Shown: piece by piece, positions 27,135 to 34,341 of the stretch
Layout of the letters: each line of letters begins with the position of its first letter
How positions within the stretch are numbered: position 1 is the first letter of the stretch
Source: UMGS1975 sp959600905
GTDB taxonomy: Bacteria > Bacillota > Clostridia > Christensenellales > QAND01
NCBI GenBank assembly: GCA_959600905.1
Contig: CAUGNO010000001.1
Location: 124,001 to 188,000, forward strand
DNA: 64,000 bases
Reading direction: 5' to 3'
Program-made: the position numbers and the translations under genes
The notes under the pieces: model-generated
The model's database searches: none
Told to the model about the DNA's origin: nothing
The model's input: the letters and a program-made list of their open reading frames with translations, nothing else

Positions 27135-28148
27135 ATGAAAAAGAAATTAGGATTGCTATTATCCGTTCTTCTTGTTGTTCCTATCATACTGACCGGATGC
27201 GGCAGGGATGGGAAAAAACTATTGGAAGAGGCCATGCAGAACACATCTGATATCAAATCGCAAAAGATTGATTTCACCCTCTCTTGTGAGATGGGGCAAA
27301 GCGGTATTTCCGCATCTCCTCGCCTTGATTTTTCAATGGCCTCCGATCAGGATAGCGTTCATTTGAATTTTTCGATGGACAGTCTATTATCCTCGCTTCT
27401 TTTCCAGTCCTTTACCCCAGTTTCAGAGGATTTGTATGTGCAAAACGACCAGGGTACCGCGACAATTTATGCCAAAGACGCGCAGGGCGATGGCTATATC
27501 AAAACCACGATGCCGGCCAATGATCTTGGATTAGACGGCCTTATGAAGGCAGACAACTTCTCCGTTCAGGCCAGCGGTTTTGCTGCCCTGGCAAATATAA
27601 GTAAATCCATCAAAATCATCGGTACAGAAGAAGTCAATGGCGTAAAGTGCGACGTCGTCAACGTCACTATGGATTTTGAAAAAATATCCAGCCTTACCGA
27701 TACGTTGGGAAAGAACTTGGACGATCAGCAGAAAATCTTGCTGAATGTATTTTCGGAATGCATTGATTTCAAATTCTATATTGGCCAAGACGATGTGCGT
27801 ATTTACAGCATCCGCATTGGCATCAACAACAAACTGGTTTCCATGCTCAATCAGTTGTTCAAACAGCAAGGAGAATCTTCCATCAACATCAAAGATATGC
27901 AAATCGAAGGTGGTTATACGGTAGATTATCAAAATGAATTGGAAGAGCTTCCAGCTAACGTACAAAACGCCGAAGCATTGAGCAATGAGGATTTTGAAAG
28001 CCGTTGTTCTCTTTTTCAGATGATGGAACAAGGCACCCCAACATACGACGACTATCTTCCGGATGATATTTATGAAGATACCGATGGCCTCTGGGAAGAA
28101 GATCCCTGGGATGCCGACAGTTATTATGACGATTATATGGGAAGCTGA
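27135..28148 (+). CDS. Predicted lipoprotein of unknown function with acidic Asp/Tyr-rich tail
   Basis: A 337-aa protein. MKKKLGLLLSVLLVVPIILTGCG is a signal peptide with lipobox LTGC, so it is exported and lipid-anchored. The body alternates amphipathic strands and has no motif I recognise; its pattern loosely resembles LolA/LppX-like outer-leaflet lipoproteins, which is only an impression. The last 45 residues are strongly acidic with Tyr and Asp (YDDYLPDDIYEDTDG). I choose the ATG at 27135 because GGAGG is upstream of it; the ATG at 27117 has none. It stands alone between two terminator or promoter regions. Confidence 0.85.
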   Translation: MKKKLGLLLSVLLVVPIILTGCGRDGKKLLEEAMQNTSDIKSQKIDFTLSCEMGQSGISASPRLDFSMASDQDSVHLNFSMDSLLSSLLFQSFTPVSEDLYVQNDQGTATIYAKDAQGDGYIKTTMPANDLGLDGLMKADNFSVQASGFAALANISKSIKIIGTEEVNGVKCDVVNVTMDFEKISSLTDTLGKNLDDQQKILLNVFSECIDFKFYIGQDDVRIYSIRIGINNKLVSMLNQLFKQQGESSINIKDMQIEGGYTVDYQNELEELPANVQNAEALSNEDFESRCSLFQMMEQGTPTYDDYLPDDIYEDTDGLWEEDPWDADSYYDDYMGS

Positions 28149-28160
28149 TTTACTTGGATA

Positions 28161-28191
28161 AAAAAGCGCACAGATTCTTCTGTGCGCTTTT
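28161..28191. terminator. Bidirectional terminator
   Basis: AAAAGCGCACAGA and TCTGTGCGCTTTT form a 13-bp stem. It ends the lipoprotein gene and the convergent ROK-M24-flavoprotein operon. Confidence 0.9.
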
Positions 28192-28193
28192 GA

Positions 28194-28742
28194 TTATCTG
28201 GTTTTTGTTATGGGGGGCATCGGAACCTCATCTACTGTTGAAATGGGATATTGTGTTTTCCCTGTTACAATATCCGCCGTAATCTTCAAGACAAACAGAC
28301 GATTTCTCATTTCCGTGGTAATGTTCTTGATGGCCGGCCGTCCCGTATGGGTGCAAAGCACGCTGAGCCCATGAATATATTCCGATTCCTGTTCCGGCGT
28401 TATGATTTCTGCCCTTCCATATGCCGTTACACTGCGATAATCATGGGTTTCCTTTCGGTAGCTATCGTATCCCACCCGATCTAAAAAGTTCCATACGCTG
28501 ACTGCTACATGCGGATCTTTCTTGATCTGTTCAATGCGGTGCCCTTCGATGGCCATGTGGAAATAGAAGATCAGCTGATCCTCCCATTCGTACCCAAAAT
28601 TCATCGGCACAATATATGGATACGGCTCATCATGCAATGCCACACAGCAGGTTTCCTGCATATCCAAAATTGCGCAAAGCATTTTCTTATCGCTTACCCT
28701 TACCTTTTCCCTGTGCATCTTTAAGTTCGTATGATCCGTCAT
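28194..28742 (-). CDS. Pyridoxamine 5'-phosphate oxidase-like flavin-binding protein
   Basis: A 182-aa protein of the split-barrel FMN-binding family that includes NimA-type nitroimidazole reductases. Seen: CCVALHDEPYPYIVPMNFGYEW and LIFYFHMAIEGHRIEQIKKDPHVAVSVW, the usual N-terminal blocks. The start at 28742 has AAGGAGGG upstream; a longer frame extends into the gap before the M24-like gene. It is the last gene of a three-gene unit with the M24-like protein and the ROK regulator. Physiological substrate unknown. Confidence 0.82.
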   Translation of the reverse strand: MTDHTNLKMHREKVRVSDKKMLCAILDMQETCCVALHDEPYPYIVPMNFGYEWEDQLIFYFHMAIEGHRIEQIKKDPHVAVSVWNFLDRVGYDSYRKETHDYRSVTAYGRAEIITPEQESEYIHGLSVLCTHTGRPAIKNITTEMRNRLFVLKITADIVTGKTQYPISTVDEVPMPPITKTR

Positions 28743-28776
28743 GAAACATTCCCTCCTTTTGTTTGTCGCTATATCC

Positions 28777-30177
28777 TTAATCGCGGACAACCTTTAAGGC
28801 TCTCTCTTGATCCAGCAGCAAAGGCCTTACATACGCTGCTAAATTGGACAGCGGCAACACCTCCGGTTTTAACTGGATACCCAATTCTTCCATCATATAT
28901 TTTCTACGCTGTTCTACGCGTGCCCACATCTCAGGATACGTCCGTTTTAGCTCCTCACGCAGGGTCTCGTCCGCCAGCGCGATGCCCTCCTCCGCATTGA
29001 TACCACCGTACGGCGGGCGGCTAGGAATGATATCCATCTGTAGAATCATACCGCTTCTCAGCGTTGCCCTGCTATCCTTTTCAATGGGCGAGGACATCCA
29101 TTCTTCAGAAGCACACAAATGCCCCGGATTTAGTGTCCAACCATATTCCGACTTAGGGAATACCGTATCTACGGCCGCATATACTTCTCCACCCGTTACT
29201 CCAAGGCCGACAGTTTCGTACCAAGTAGCCGCCGCTGCAAAATACGGACGCGCCATTACATCCACATAATCGCGCGCAGCCTCGGGTAGATCGGCTTCTG
29301 TTTTCGCCACATATGCCGCACGGCAGGTCAACCCTCCGCGCAGGCTCATAGAAGTCGTAAACGCATCTCCCACCTCTACCTTCTTATAACGCGGGCTAAC
29401 AACGGCACCGCCAAACCTGGCGCCTGTTGCACACATCGGATGGCAGGGCGTAAACTGGCCATACGCATGCAGGTGCTGGGCCAGCTCCAATTCGGTTTTC
29501 CCCGGTGCCAGATCCTTCAAAAGCGTCTCTACACATTGGGAAGCCCAGGCAGCATTTACCTCGTATTCCGCAATCTCATCCGCCTCAAGTACTGTGCGAA
29601 TCCCGGAATCCGGGGCAATCAAAAGCCTAGCTGCGTTCTCCATCTTCCCATCGGCCCCGATGTTTTCTTGAATGGCGGATATCCAGTAATGTGGCATATC
29701 GAATAAAAGTGCGTTATTCTCACAGCTGCCGGTAAACATCTTCCACCCGATCAATCCCACACGATCACCTTTTGCAATGCCCGCCTGGCAGAATAGCTCT
29801 GCTACTTTTTTTTCCGTTTCCATTGGCTGGTTTGGCAAAGAGAAATAGGGACAGGCAACCGGCTGCACCTCAACACGGCTGTACTGATGCATCTTATACA
29901 TCTCATTGCCCAGCATCATATACGGCTTCCCATTTTGGCGTACAACCAAGGCCGCTTCTTCAAACCTAGGCTCGAAGCCGGTAAAATAATAGAAGTTATC
30001 GCCATGCTCTTTGTCTGCATAGATAACGACCGCATCGAATCCTTCTTTCTGCATGGCGCTCTGCAGCTTATTCATATGCTTTGCATATGTCTGGTCAGAA
30101 ATGAGCACAGGCTTATCCGGCGACGCTATATGCGGCGCAGATATGTTTGTATATTGCACTTGTTCTTTTTTTACCAT
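28777..30177 (-). CDS. M24-family (creatinase/aminopeptidase P-like) protein, probably without the metal site
   Basis: A 466-aa protein with a creatinase N-domain (DAVVIYADKEHGDNFYYFTGFEPRFEEAALVV) and a pita-bread C-domain. Metal-dependent members carry two Asp residues around DxG and sDxTRT; here the matching stretch reads VGDAFTTSMSLRGGLTCRAAYV, with neither Asp obvious. A His in NPGHLCASEEW and a Glu in NAEEGIAL remain. It may therefore act as a metal-free hydrolase like creatinase, or not as a peptidase at all. Operon with an upstream ROK regulator suggests control by a small molecule. Confidence 0.78.
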   Translation of the reverse strand: MVKKEQVQYTNISAPHIASPDKPVLISDQTYAKHMNKLQSAMQKEGFDAVVIYADKEHGDNFYYFTGFEPRFEEAALVVRQNGKPYMMLGNEMYKMHQYSRVEVQPVACPYFSLPNQPMETEKKVAELFCQAGIAKGDRVGLIGWKMFTGSCENNALLFDMPHYWISAIQENIGADGKMENAARLLIAPDSGIRTVLEADEIAEYEVNAAWASQCVETLLKDLAPGKTELELAQHLHAYGQFTPCHPMCATGARFGGAVVSPRYKKVEVGDAFTTSMSLRGGLTCRAAYVAKTEADLPEAARDYVDVMARPYFAAAATWYETVGLGVTGGEVYAAVDTVFPKSEYGWTLNPGHLCASEEWMSSPIEKDSRATLRSGMILQMDIIPSRPPYGGINAEEGIALADETLREELKRTYPEMWARVEQRRKYMMEELGIQLKPEVLPLSNLAAYVRPLLLDQERALKVVRD

Positions 30178-30220
30178 CTTTGCTTTCTCTCCTTTTCCAT
30201 ATATGTCACCCGCGTATCCA

Positions 30221-31258
30221 CTAGGCCAACAGCAACGGCAGAATCCGATCTGTCGCTAAAGATCGCAGTCCTTGCAGGTAATCCTCTTCAAATGCCGGTG
30301 CAAAGGCAATCTGAGGCTGCACACGCTTAGGGATCAAAGTGTCCATTTCCTGCTGAATGGCGCGCCGCTCGTCTTCGCATCCTGTCAAACGCTCTCCACC
30401 CAACACTATGTAAGATGGATTTACCATGCAATTTATCATGCAGACCAATTTAGCCGCAGCCAAAGACATCTCTGATAGCGTCTGTGTCTTTCTCAATGCC
30501 TGAATCAATGTATACCGGCCGTCAAAAGGCATATCGCTCAATTCCCCGGCAAACTGCTGCCCACCGCGTACGACCTTTCCGCCTACAATGCTTCCTGCGC
30601 ATACACAACCACAATTTAGCTGCAAATAGACCAAATCAATCGTTTCTTTATCCCGGTTTTCTTCCTTGGCCATACGATCCGCATATCCGACCGCCATGGC
30701 ATTCAAATCATTTTCCAAGAGCGTTGGCAGCCCATAATGCTGTTGTACGCGTTCGCCAATGGCATAAATGTCCCATTCATTGAGCCCACGCCGGTGCATA
30801 TACTGTTGATTGTCCACGATGCCGGGCACGCCTAGTGCAATTGCGCGAATTTCTCCCTGTTGCAAACATGTATCTATCACATCAAACAGCGATTGCTCTG
30901 ATTCATATACGCTTTTTTCAATCCGGTTCCTCTGTATGATCTGGCCATCCAGCGCCGCGATCTCATAAAACACCTCATTATCCGTATAGAAAACAGAAAG
31001 AATTTGGTTTTTTTTAGGGTTGAGCGTATATCGGATGGCTCTTCTCCCTCCACTGGATGCATCTATGCTTGCCTCTACGATTTCCTCCTTGGCGCGGAGC
31101 TCTTCCATAAGCGCTCGAATCGTCGTGATGCTGATCTTCGTTCTTTGAGCAATCTCCGCCCTTGTAGCGGCCTTGTAATCTATCAACGCACGGTATACGC
31201 TTTCGATATTCATTCTCTTCATCTGTGCAGGATTTCCTGTAGTTTCCGCCGTTTCCAT
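30221..31258 (-). CDS. ROK-family transcriptional regulator
   Basis: A 345-aa protein. Residues about 20-70 form a winged helix-turn-helix (VYRALIDYKAATRAEIAQRT), followed by a ROK sugar-kinase-like fold with ALGVPGIVDN and GGQQFAGELSDMPF. The usual CxCGxxGCxE zinc motif of ROK proteins is not present at its normal place. ROK regulators normally repress sugar or glycan genes and sense a sugar ligand. It is the first gene of the operon with the M24-like and flavin-binding genes and probably regulates them and itself. Confidence 0.85.
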   Translation of the reverse strand: METAETTGNPAQMKRMNIESVYRALIDYKAATRAEIAQRTKISITTIRALMEELRAKEEIVEASIDASSGGRRAIRYTLNPKKNQILSVFYTDNEVFYEIAALDGQIIQRNRIEKSVYESEQSLFDVIDTCLQQGEIRAIALGVPGIVDNQQYMHRRGLNEWDIYAIGERVQQHYGLPTLLENDLNAMAVGYADRMAKEENRDKETIDLVYLQLNCGCVCAGSIVGGKVVRGGQQFAGELSDMPFDGRYTLIQALRKTQTLSEMSLAAAKLVCMINCMVNPSYIVLGGERLTGCEDERRAIQQEMDTLIPKRVQPQIAFAPAFEEDYLQGLRSLATDRILPLLLA

Positions 31259-31267
31259 CGCCCCCTT

Positions 31268-31330
31268 TCTTTTATTGGATACTTTTATTTGTTACTTATA
31301 TAAGATACCAATCTTTTGTTTTTCTGTCAA
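31268..31330 (-). promoter_or_regulatory. Promoter and possible operator for the ROK operon
   Basis: Minus-strand TTGACA (31325-31330), 17 bp and TATCTT (31302-31307). An imperfect inverted repeat (GGATACTTTTAT with ATATAAGATACC) spans the -10 and start point and could be the site of ROK autoregulation; the symmetry is only about 8 of 12 bases. Confidence 0.55.
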
Positions 31331-31830
31331 CCACTCCCGTATGCGCAAGCGGATTCCTTTTATAAAAAAACAGAGTATAGCTCTTCCTTTATCTGTTTGG
31401 TTAGTGTCTGATTAACAGGTACTCAATCAAATATAAAAATCGCATCTTCATTTACAAAAATGCGATTCGCGTGCATCAATTTTTTGCTGGGATTATAAAG
31501 AATCCCCAGCATATTTCATTTCCCCTGCAAAAACGATGCATAAAAAAGCACACGATCCATCGGAGCCGGGTTGATCGCATTTCATCATAAGATCCTTCCC
31601 TTGTCTTCCTAAAGGCCGCAAATATCAAACAACTTCCTGCCGGGAAATGCGTTAGTATGTATCATATAGGAGTTTTTCTGTGGATTGGCTGCTCTTATCA
31701 AGCACTATTGCATTATTGTAAGGCCAATTCTCTGAAAATTTATAGGATGTATGTGAGTTTTTCATCATTGACTATCTTACTTCTTTTGAAGAAAATCTGT
31801 AATTGATGTCATGAATGATGTCATAAAAAG
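31331..31830. other. 500-bp non-coding gap with several small hairpins
   Basis: No reading frame with a ribosome site was found between the ROK promoter and the tRNA-Glu terminator. Visible structures: AATCGCAT with ATGCGATT (about 31438-31467), a GCTGGG hairpin (31485-31512), and a short direct repeat TGATGTCAT near 31805-31823. The stretch may hold an unrecognised RNA or be decayed sequence. Confidence 0.5.
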
Positions 31831-31861
31831 AAAAAACCACCGAAAAATCGGTGGTTTTTTG
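31831..31861 (-). terminator. Terminator of tRNA-Glu
   Basis: AAAAAACCACCGA pairs with TCGGTGGTTTTTT, directly after the tRNA 3' end on the minus strand. Confidence 0.9.
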
Positions 31862-31934
31862 GTAGCGCATAGGGGAATCGAACCCCTGTTACCGCCGTGA
31901 GAGGGCGGTGTCTTAACCGCTTGACCAATGCGCC
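31860..31934 (-). tRNA. tRNA-Glu (anticodon CTC), CCA encoded
   Basis: Minus-strand cloverleaf starting GGCGCATTGGTCAAGCGG, anticodon arm CCGCC-CTCTCAC-GGCGG and T-arm GGTTCGATTCC. Anticodon CTC reads GAG. A 3' CCA is present. Own promoter and terminator flank it. Confidence 0.95.
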
Positions 31935-31952
31935 ATATCTAACAGCTTTATT

Positions 31953-31981
31953 ATAGTATCCTATTTGGCCCAAGAATGCAA
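31953..31981 (-). promoter_or_regulatory. Promoter of tRNA-Glu
   Basis: Minus-strand TTGCAT, 17-bp spacer, TACTAT, about 20 bp before the tRNA. Confidence 0.7.
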
Positions 31982-31996
31982 GCCCTAATTTTATAA

Positions 31997-32026
31997 AAAA
32001 CACCCCGAAATTAATCGGGGTGTTTT
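31997..32026 (-). terminator. Terminator of tRNA-Gln
   Basis: Stem AAACACCCCGA with TCGGGGTGTTT and A/T runs on both sides, directly after the tRNA-Gln 3' end. Confidence 0.88.
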
Positions 32027-32099
32027 GGCAGCGGAACTAGGATTCGAACCTAGACAATACGAGTCAGAGTCGCAGGTGCTGCCGTTACACCATTCCGCT
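32026..32099 (-). tRNA. tRNA-Gln (anticodon CTG), CCA encoded
   Basis: Acceptor AGCGGAA with TTCCGCT, anticodon arm TGCGA-CTCTGAC-TCGTA, T-arm GGTTCGAATCC, discriminator G and CCA. Anticodon CTG reads CAG. The first pair is A-T as read. Confidence 0.93.
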
Positions 32100-32111
32100 A
32101 CGACAAAGTGT

Positions 32112-32140
32112 ATTATACGCACTTTTGAAAGAAAAGTCAA
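32112..32140 (-). promoter_or_regulatory. Strong promoter of tRNA-Gln
   Basis: TTGACT, 17 bp and a perfect TATAAT. Its -35 abuts the 3' end of the probable 6S RNA. Confidence 0.85.
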
Positions 32141-32322
32141 CTCCCATAGTGCCGTTTGTTTCCCAGTTTATAACCCGCCATTGCTCGGCAGGTGGGTATC
32201 CTATCTGGCTTTTTCCGCGATCCCGCTTAACCGTGGCAGGCCTGGCGTACTCCGACAGAACTCGAATTCCCAATGTAAAACTGTGGGTTTTTAACAGGAA
32301 ACTTCACGCACACCACAGGATT
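32138..32322 (-). ncRNA. ssrS: Probable 6S RNA
   Basis: About 185 nt of non-coding sequence fills the gap between tRNA-Val and tRNA-Gln. Its ends pair: CCTGTGGTGTG near the 5' end with CACTATGGG near the 3' end (about 10 bp with G-U pairs), the terminal stem seen in Firmicute 6S RNAs, which typically begin near CCTGNGGTGT and end near GGCACNATGGG. The middle can fold as a long, interrupted hairpin. 6S RNA binds the sigma-A holoenzyme and mimics an open promoter. It starts 4 to 11 nt after the tRNA-Val CCA and has no separate promoter that I can see, so it may be cut from a joint transcript. Identification rests on the end sequences and size, not on a covariance search. Confidence 0.6.
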
Positions 32323-32326
32323 GAAT

Positions 32327-32402
32327 TGGTGGGCGATACTGGACTCGAACCAGCGACCTCCACGATGTCAACGTGATGCTCTACCAACTGAGCTAACCGC
32401 CC
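32327..32402 (-). tRNA. tRNA-Val (anticodon GAC), CCA encoded
   Basis: GGGCGGTTAGCTCAGTTGG start, anticodon loop TTGACAT, T-arm GGTTCGAGTCC, and CCA. GAC reads GTC and GTT codons. A second tRNA-Val with CAC lies at 62928. Confidence 0.95.
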
Positions 32403-32422
32403 ATGCGTCAAACGCAATATTT

Positions 32423-32450
32423 ATTATACCGACTTTACAGAATTTTGCAA
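32423..32450 (-). promoter_or_regulatory. Promoter of tRNA-Val and probably 6S RNA
   Basis: TTGCAA, 16-bp spacer and TATAAT on the minus strand, about 20 bp before the tRNA. Confidence 0.75.
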
Positions 32451-32467
32451 GCACTTTTTTAATAGCA

Positions 32468-32497
32468 TTGCTTCTCTGCCCTGTGCAATGGTATGAT
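32468..32497 (+). promoter_or_regulatory. Promoter of the DUF4364 gene
   Basis: TTGCTT, 18-bp spacer and TATGAT on the plus strand, about 20 bp before the ribosome site AAGGAGAGG. It runs divergently from the tRNA-Val promoter. Confidence 0.5.
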
Positions 32498-32528
32498 AGA
32501 TATACTGGAAAAGATAAGGAGAGGTTTT

Positions 32529-33050
32529 ATGACACCGTTACCCAAAGCAAAACTTCAGCTTTTATATCTGATCCACAAGGCCGATACCCCGGCACGTTAT
32601 GAAGAGCTTGTGGAGGCCTGTGTGGATTGGCTTCCCTATTTTGATTTTCAGCTTTCTCTCAATGAATTGGTAGAGCAAGGCTTGATAGCTTATAAATATG
32701 GCACCGACAGCAACCGTCGTATTGTCATCCAAGACAAAGGGCGGCAGATTCTCTCCGTTTTTGAAAAAGAAATTCCTTTACATAACCGCAAACAGCTGGA
32801 TGTGCAGGCGTCCAAACTTGCCGCCAAGGCTCGCATTACCTCTGAGTATGCGGCCAGCTATCAAAAGCTTGACCAAAATCAATATGTTGTATACCTGCGA
32901 ATTCTGGAAAAAGGCTTTACCATCATGGAAATTCGCACCTATGTTTCCAATCTTTTACAGGCACAGCAGCTCTGCGATTTATGGCCGCAAAATGCAAAGG
33001 CCACCTATGCTGCCATGTGCGCAGAGCCCACCGACGAGCAAGACGCATAA
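32529..33050 (+). CDS. DUF4364 family protein, winged-helix-like
   Basis: A 173-aa protein beginning MTPLPKAKLQLLYLIHKADTP and FQLSLNELVEQGLIAYK, the pattern of the DUF4364 family, which is predicted to have a winged-helix DNA-binding N-domain. The ATG at 32529 follows AAGGAGAGG; an upstream in-frame start at 32493 has no site. It is a lone rightward gene divergent from the tRNA cluster and convergent with purD. Target unknown. Confidence 0.8.
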   Translation: MTPLPKAKLQLLYLIHKADTPARYEELVEACVDWLPYFDFQLSLNELVEQGLIAYKYGTDSNRRIVIQDKGRQILSVFEKEIPLHNRKQLDVQASKLAAKARITSEYAASYQKLDQNQYVVYLRILEKGFTIMEIRTYVSNLLQAQQLCDLWPQNAKATYAAMCAEPTDEQDA

Positions 33051-33076
33051 AAAAAGAGCCCCAAGGGCTCTTTTTA
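33050..33076. terminator. Bidirectional terminator between the DUF4364 gene and purD
   Basis: AAAAAGAGCCC with GGGCTCTTTTT around a three-base loop. It ends the DUF4364 gene and the leftward lar-pur operon. Confidence 0.92.
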
Positions 33077-34324
33077 TTTTACGCCAATATCTTTTCTAAA
33101 GTGCATATCCTGGAAAGAAATTTCTTGGACGGAGTCATATGCATCTTTTATTGCTTGCGGAAGAGTGTAAGCAGTCCTCACAACGCCCAATACACGTCCT
33201 CCAGCCGTCAAAAAGGCATCTTCTTCCCTTTTTGTGCCAGCATGATATACCATTGCGCCTGTTTTTTCGCATTCTGCCAATCCATGGATTTCATAGCCAC
33301 TTTGATACTGTTTCGGATACCCGCCAGATGCCAGCACGATGCAGACAGCAGCCTTATCCTCCCATTCAATGGAAAGCTGATCCAGCGTTCCATCGATGGT
33401 TGCTAGGAAAATTTCCGCTAAATCGCTCTTCAACAGAGGCAAGATGGCCTGTGTTTCCGGATCCCCAAAACGAGCATTGTATTCCAATACTTTAGGGCCG
33501 CTCGGTGTTAGCATCAAGCCACAGTACAATACACCCTTAAACGGCCGCCTTTCCTTTTCCATAGCCCTTACCGTGGGCAGCACGATGGTGTCGATCACCT
33601 CTTGTTTCAATTCCTTTGTAAAGGTAGGCGTAGGACAGAAAGCCCCCATACCGCCGGTATTCGGCCCTTTGTCGCCATCGTAAGCACGTTTATGGTCTTG
33701 GGCGGCCGGCATCGGCGCAATATGCTTGCCGTCACAAAAACACAAAAAGGAAACCTCCGGCCCTGTCAAAAATTCTTCTATGAGCACCTTGGACCCGGCG
33801 GCGCCAAACACATGGTCCTCCATGATTTCCGAAACCGCCTGTTTGGCCTGTTCTAGTGTCTGGCAAATGTAAACGCCTTTCCCCAAGGCAAGGCCATCCG
33901 CCTTCACAACAACCGGCATCGGATGCGTGTCCAAGATTCGGTACGCCTCCTCAACAGATTCACAAACGGTGAATGAGCCTGTCGGTATTGCATACTTTTT
34001 CAAAAGTTCTTTGGTAAAGGCTTTGCTGGCTTCTATCTGGGCAGCCGCCGCGTTTGGTCCAAATGCCTTGATCCCTCTTTCATTTAATTTGTCCACCATA
34101 CCCATAGCCAATGGGTCATCCGGTGCAACGACAACCAGATCAAACTGCTCTTTGGCTGCATAATCTACCATGCTCTCAATATCCGTTGCTTTGATGGGCA
34201 CACAGGTTGCGATCTGGGAAATGCCCCCATTGCCGGGTGCACACCATAGCGTATGGCCCTGCTTGTACAGGGTTTGCGCAATGGCATGCTCCCTTCCGCC
34301 TCCGCCTACGATTAGTATCTTCAT
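33074..34324 (-). CDS. purD: Phosphoribosylamine--glycine ligase (GARS)
   Basis: Second step of de novo purine synthesis, ATP-grasp enzyme joining glycine to phosphoribosylamine. The 416-aa product begins MKILIVGGGGREHAIAQTL and has KADGLALGKGVYIC, GDPETQAILPLL and NARFGDPE blocks. Last gene of the larE-to-purD unit, 17 bp after purH. Confidence 0.98.
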   Translation of the reverse strand: MKILIVGGGGREHAIAQTLYKQGHTLWCAPGNGGISQIATCVPIKATDIESMVDYAAKEQFDLVVVAPDDPLAMGMVDKLNERGIKAFGPNAAAAQIEASKAFTKELLKKYAIPTGSFTVCESVEEAYRILDTHPMPVVVKADGLALGKGVYICQTLEQAKQAVSEIMEDHVFGAAGSKVLIEEFLTGPEVSFLCFCDGKHIAPMPAAQDHKRAYDGDKGPNTGGMGAFCPTPTFTKELKQEVIDTIVLPTVRAMEKERRPFKGVLYCGLMLTPSGPKVLEYNARFGDPETQAILPLLKSDLAEIFLATIDGTLDQLSIEWEDKAAVCIVLASGGYPKQYQSGYEIHGLAECEKTGAMVYHAGTKREEDAFLTAGGRVLGVVRTAYTLPQAIKDAYDSVQEISFQDMHFRKDIGVK

Positions 34325-34341
34325 TGATCTGTATGCCTCCT

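Noticed and set aside
32085..32376. Short frames over the tRNA and 6S region
   Set aside because: They cover tRNA-Gln, the 6S candidate and tRNA-Val; structure explains the sequence better than coding.
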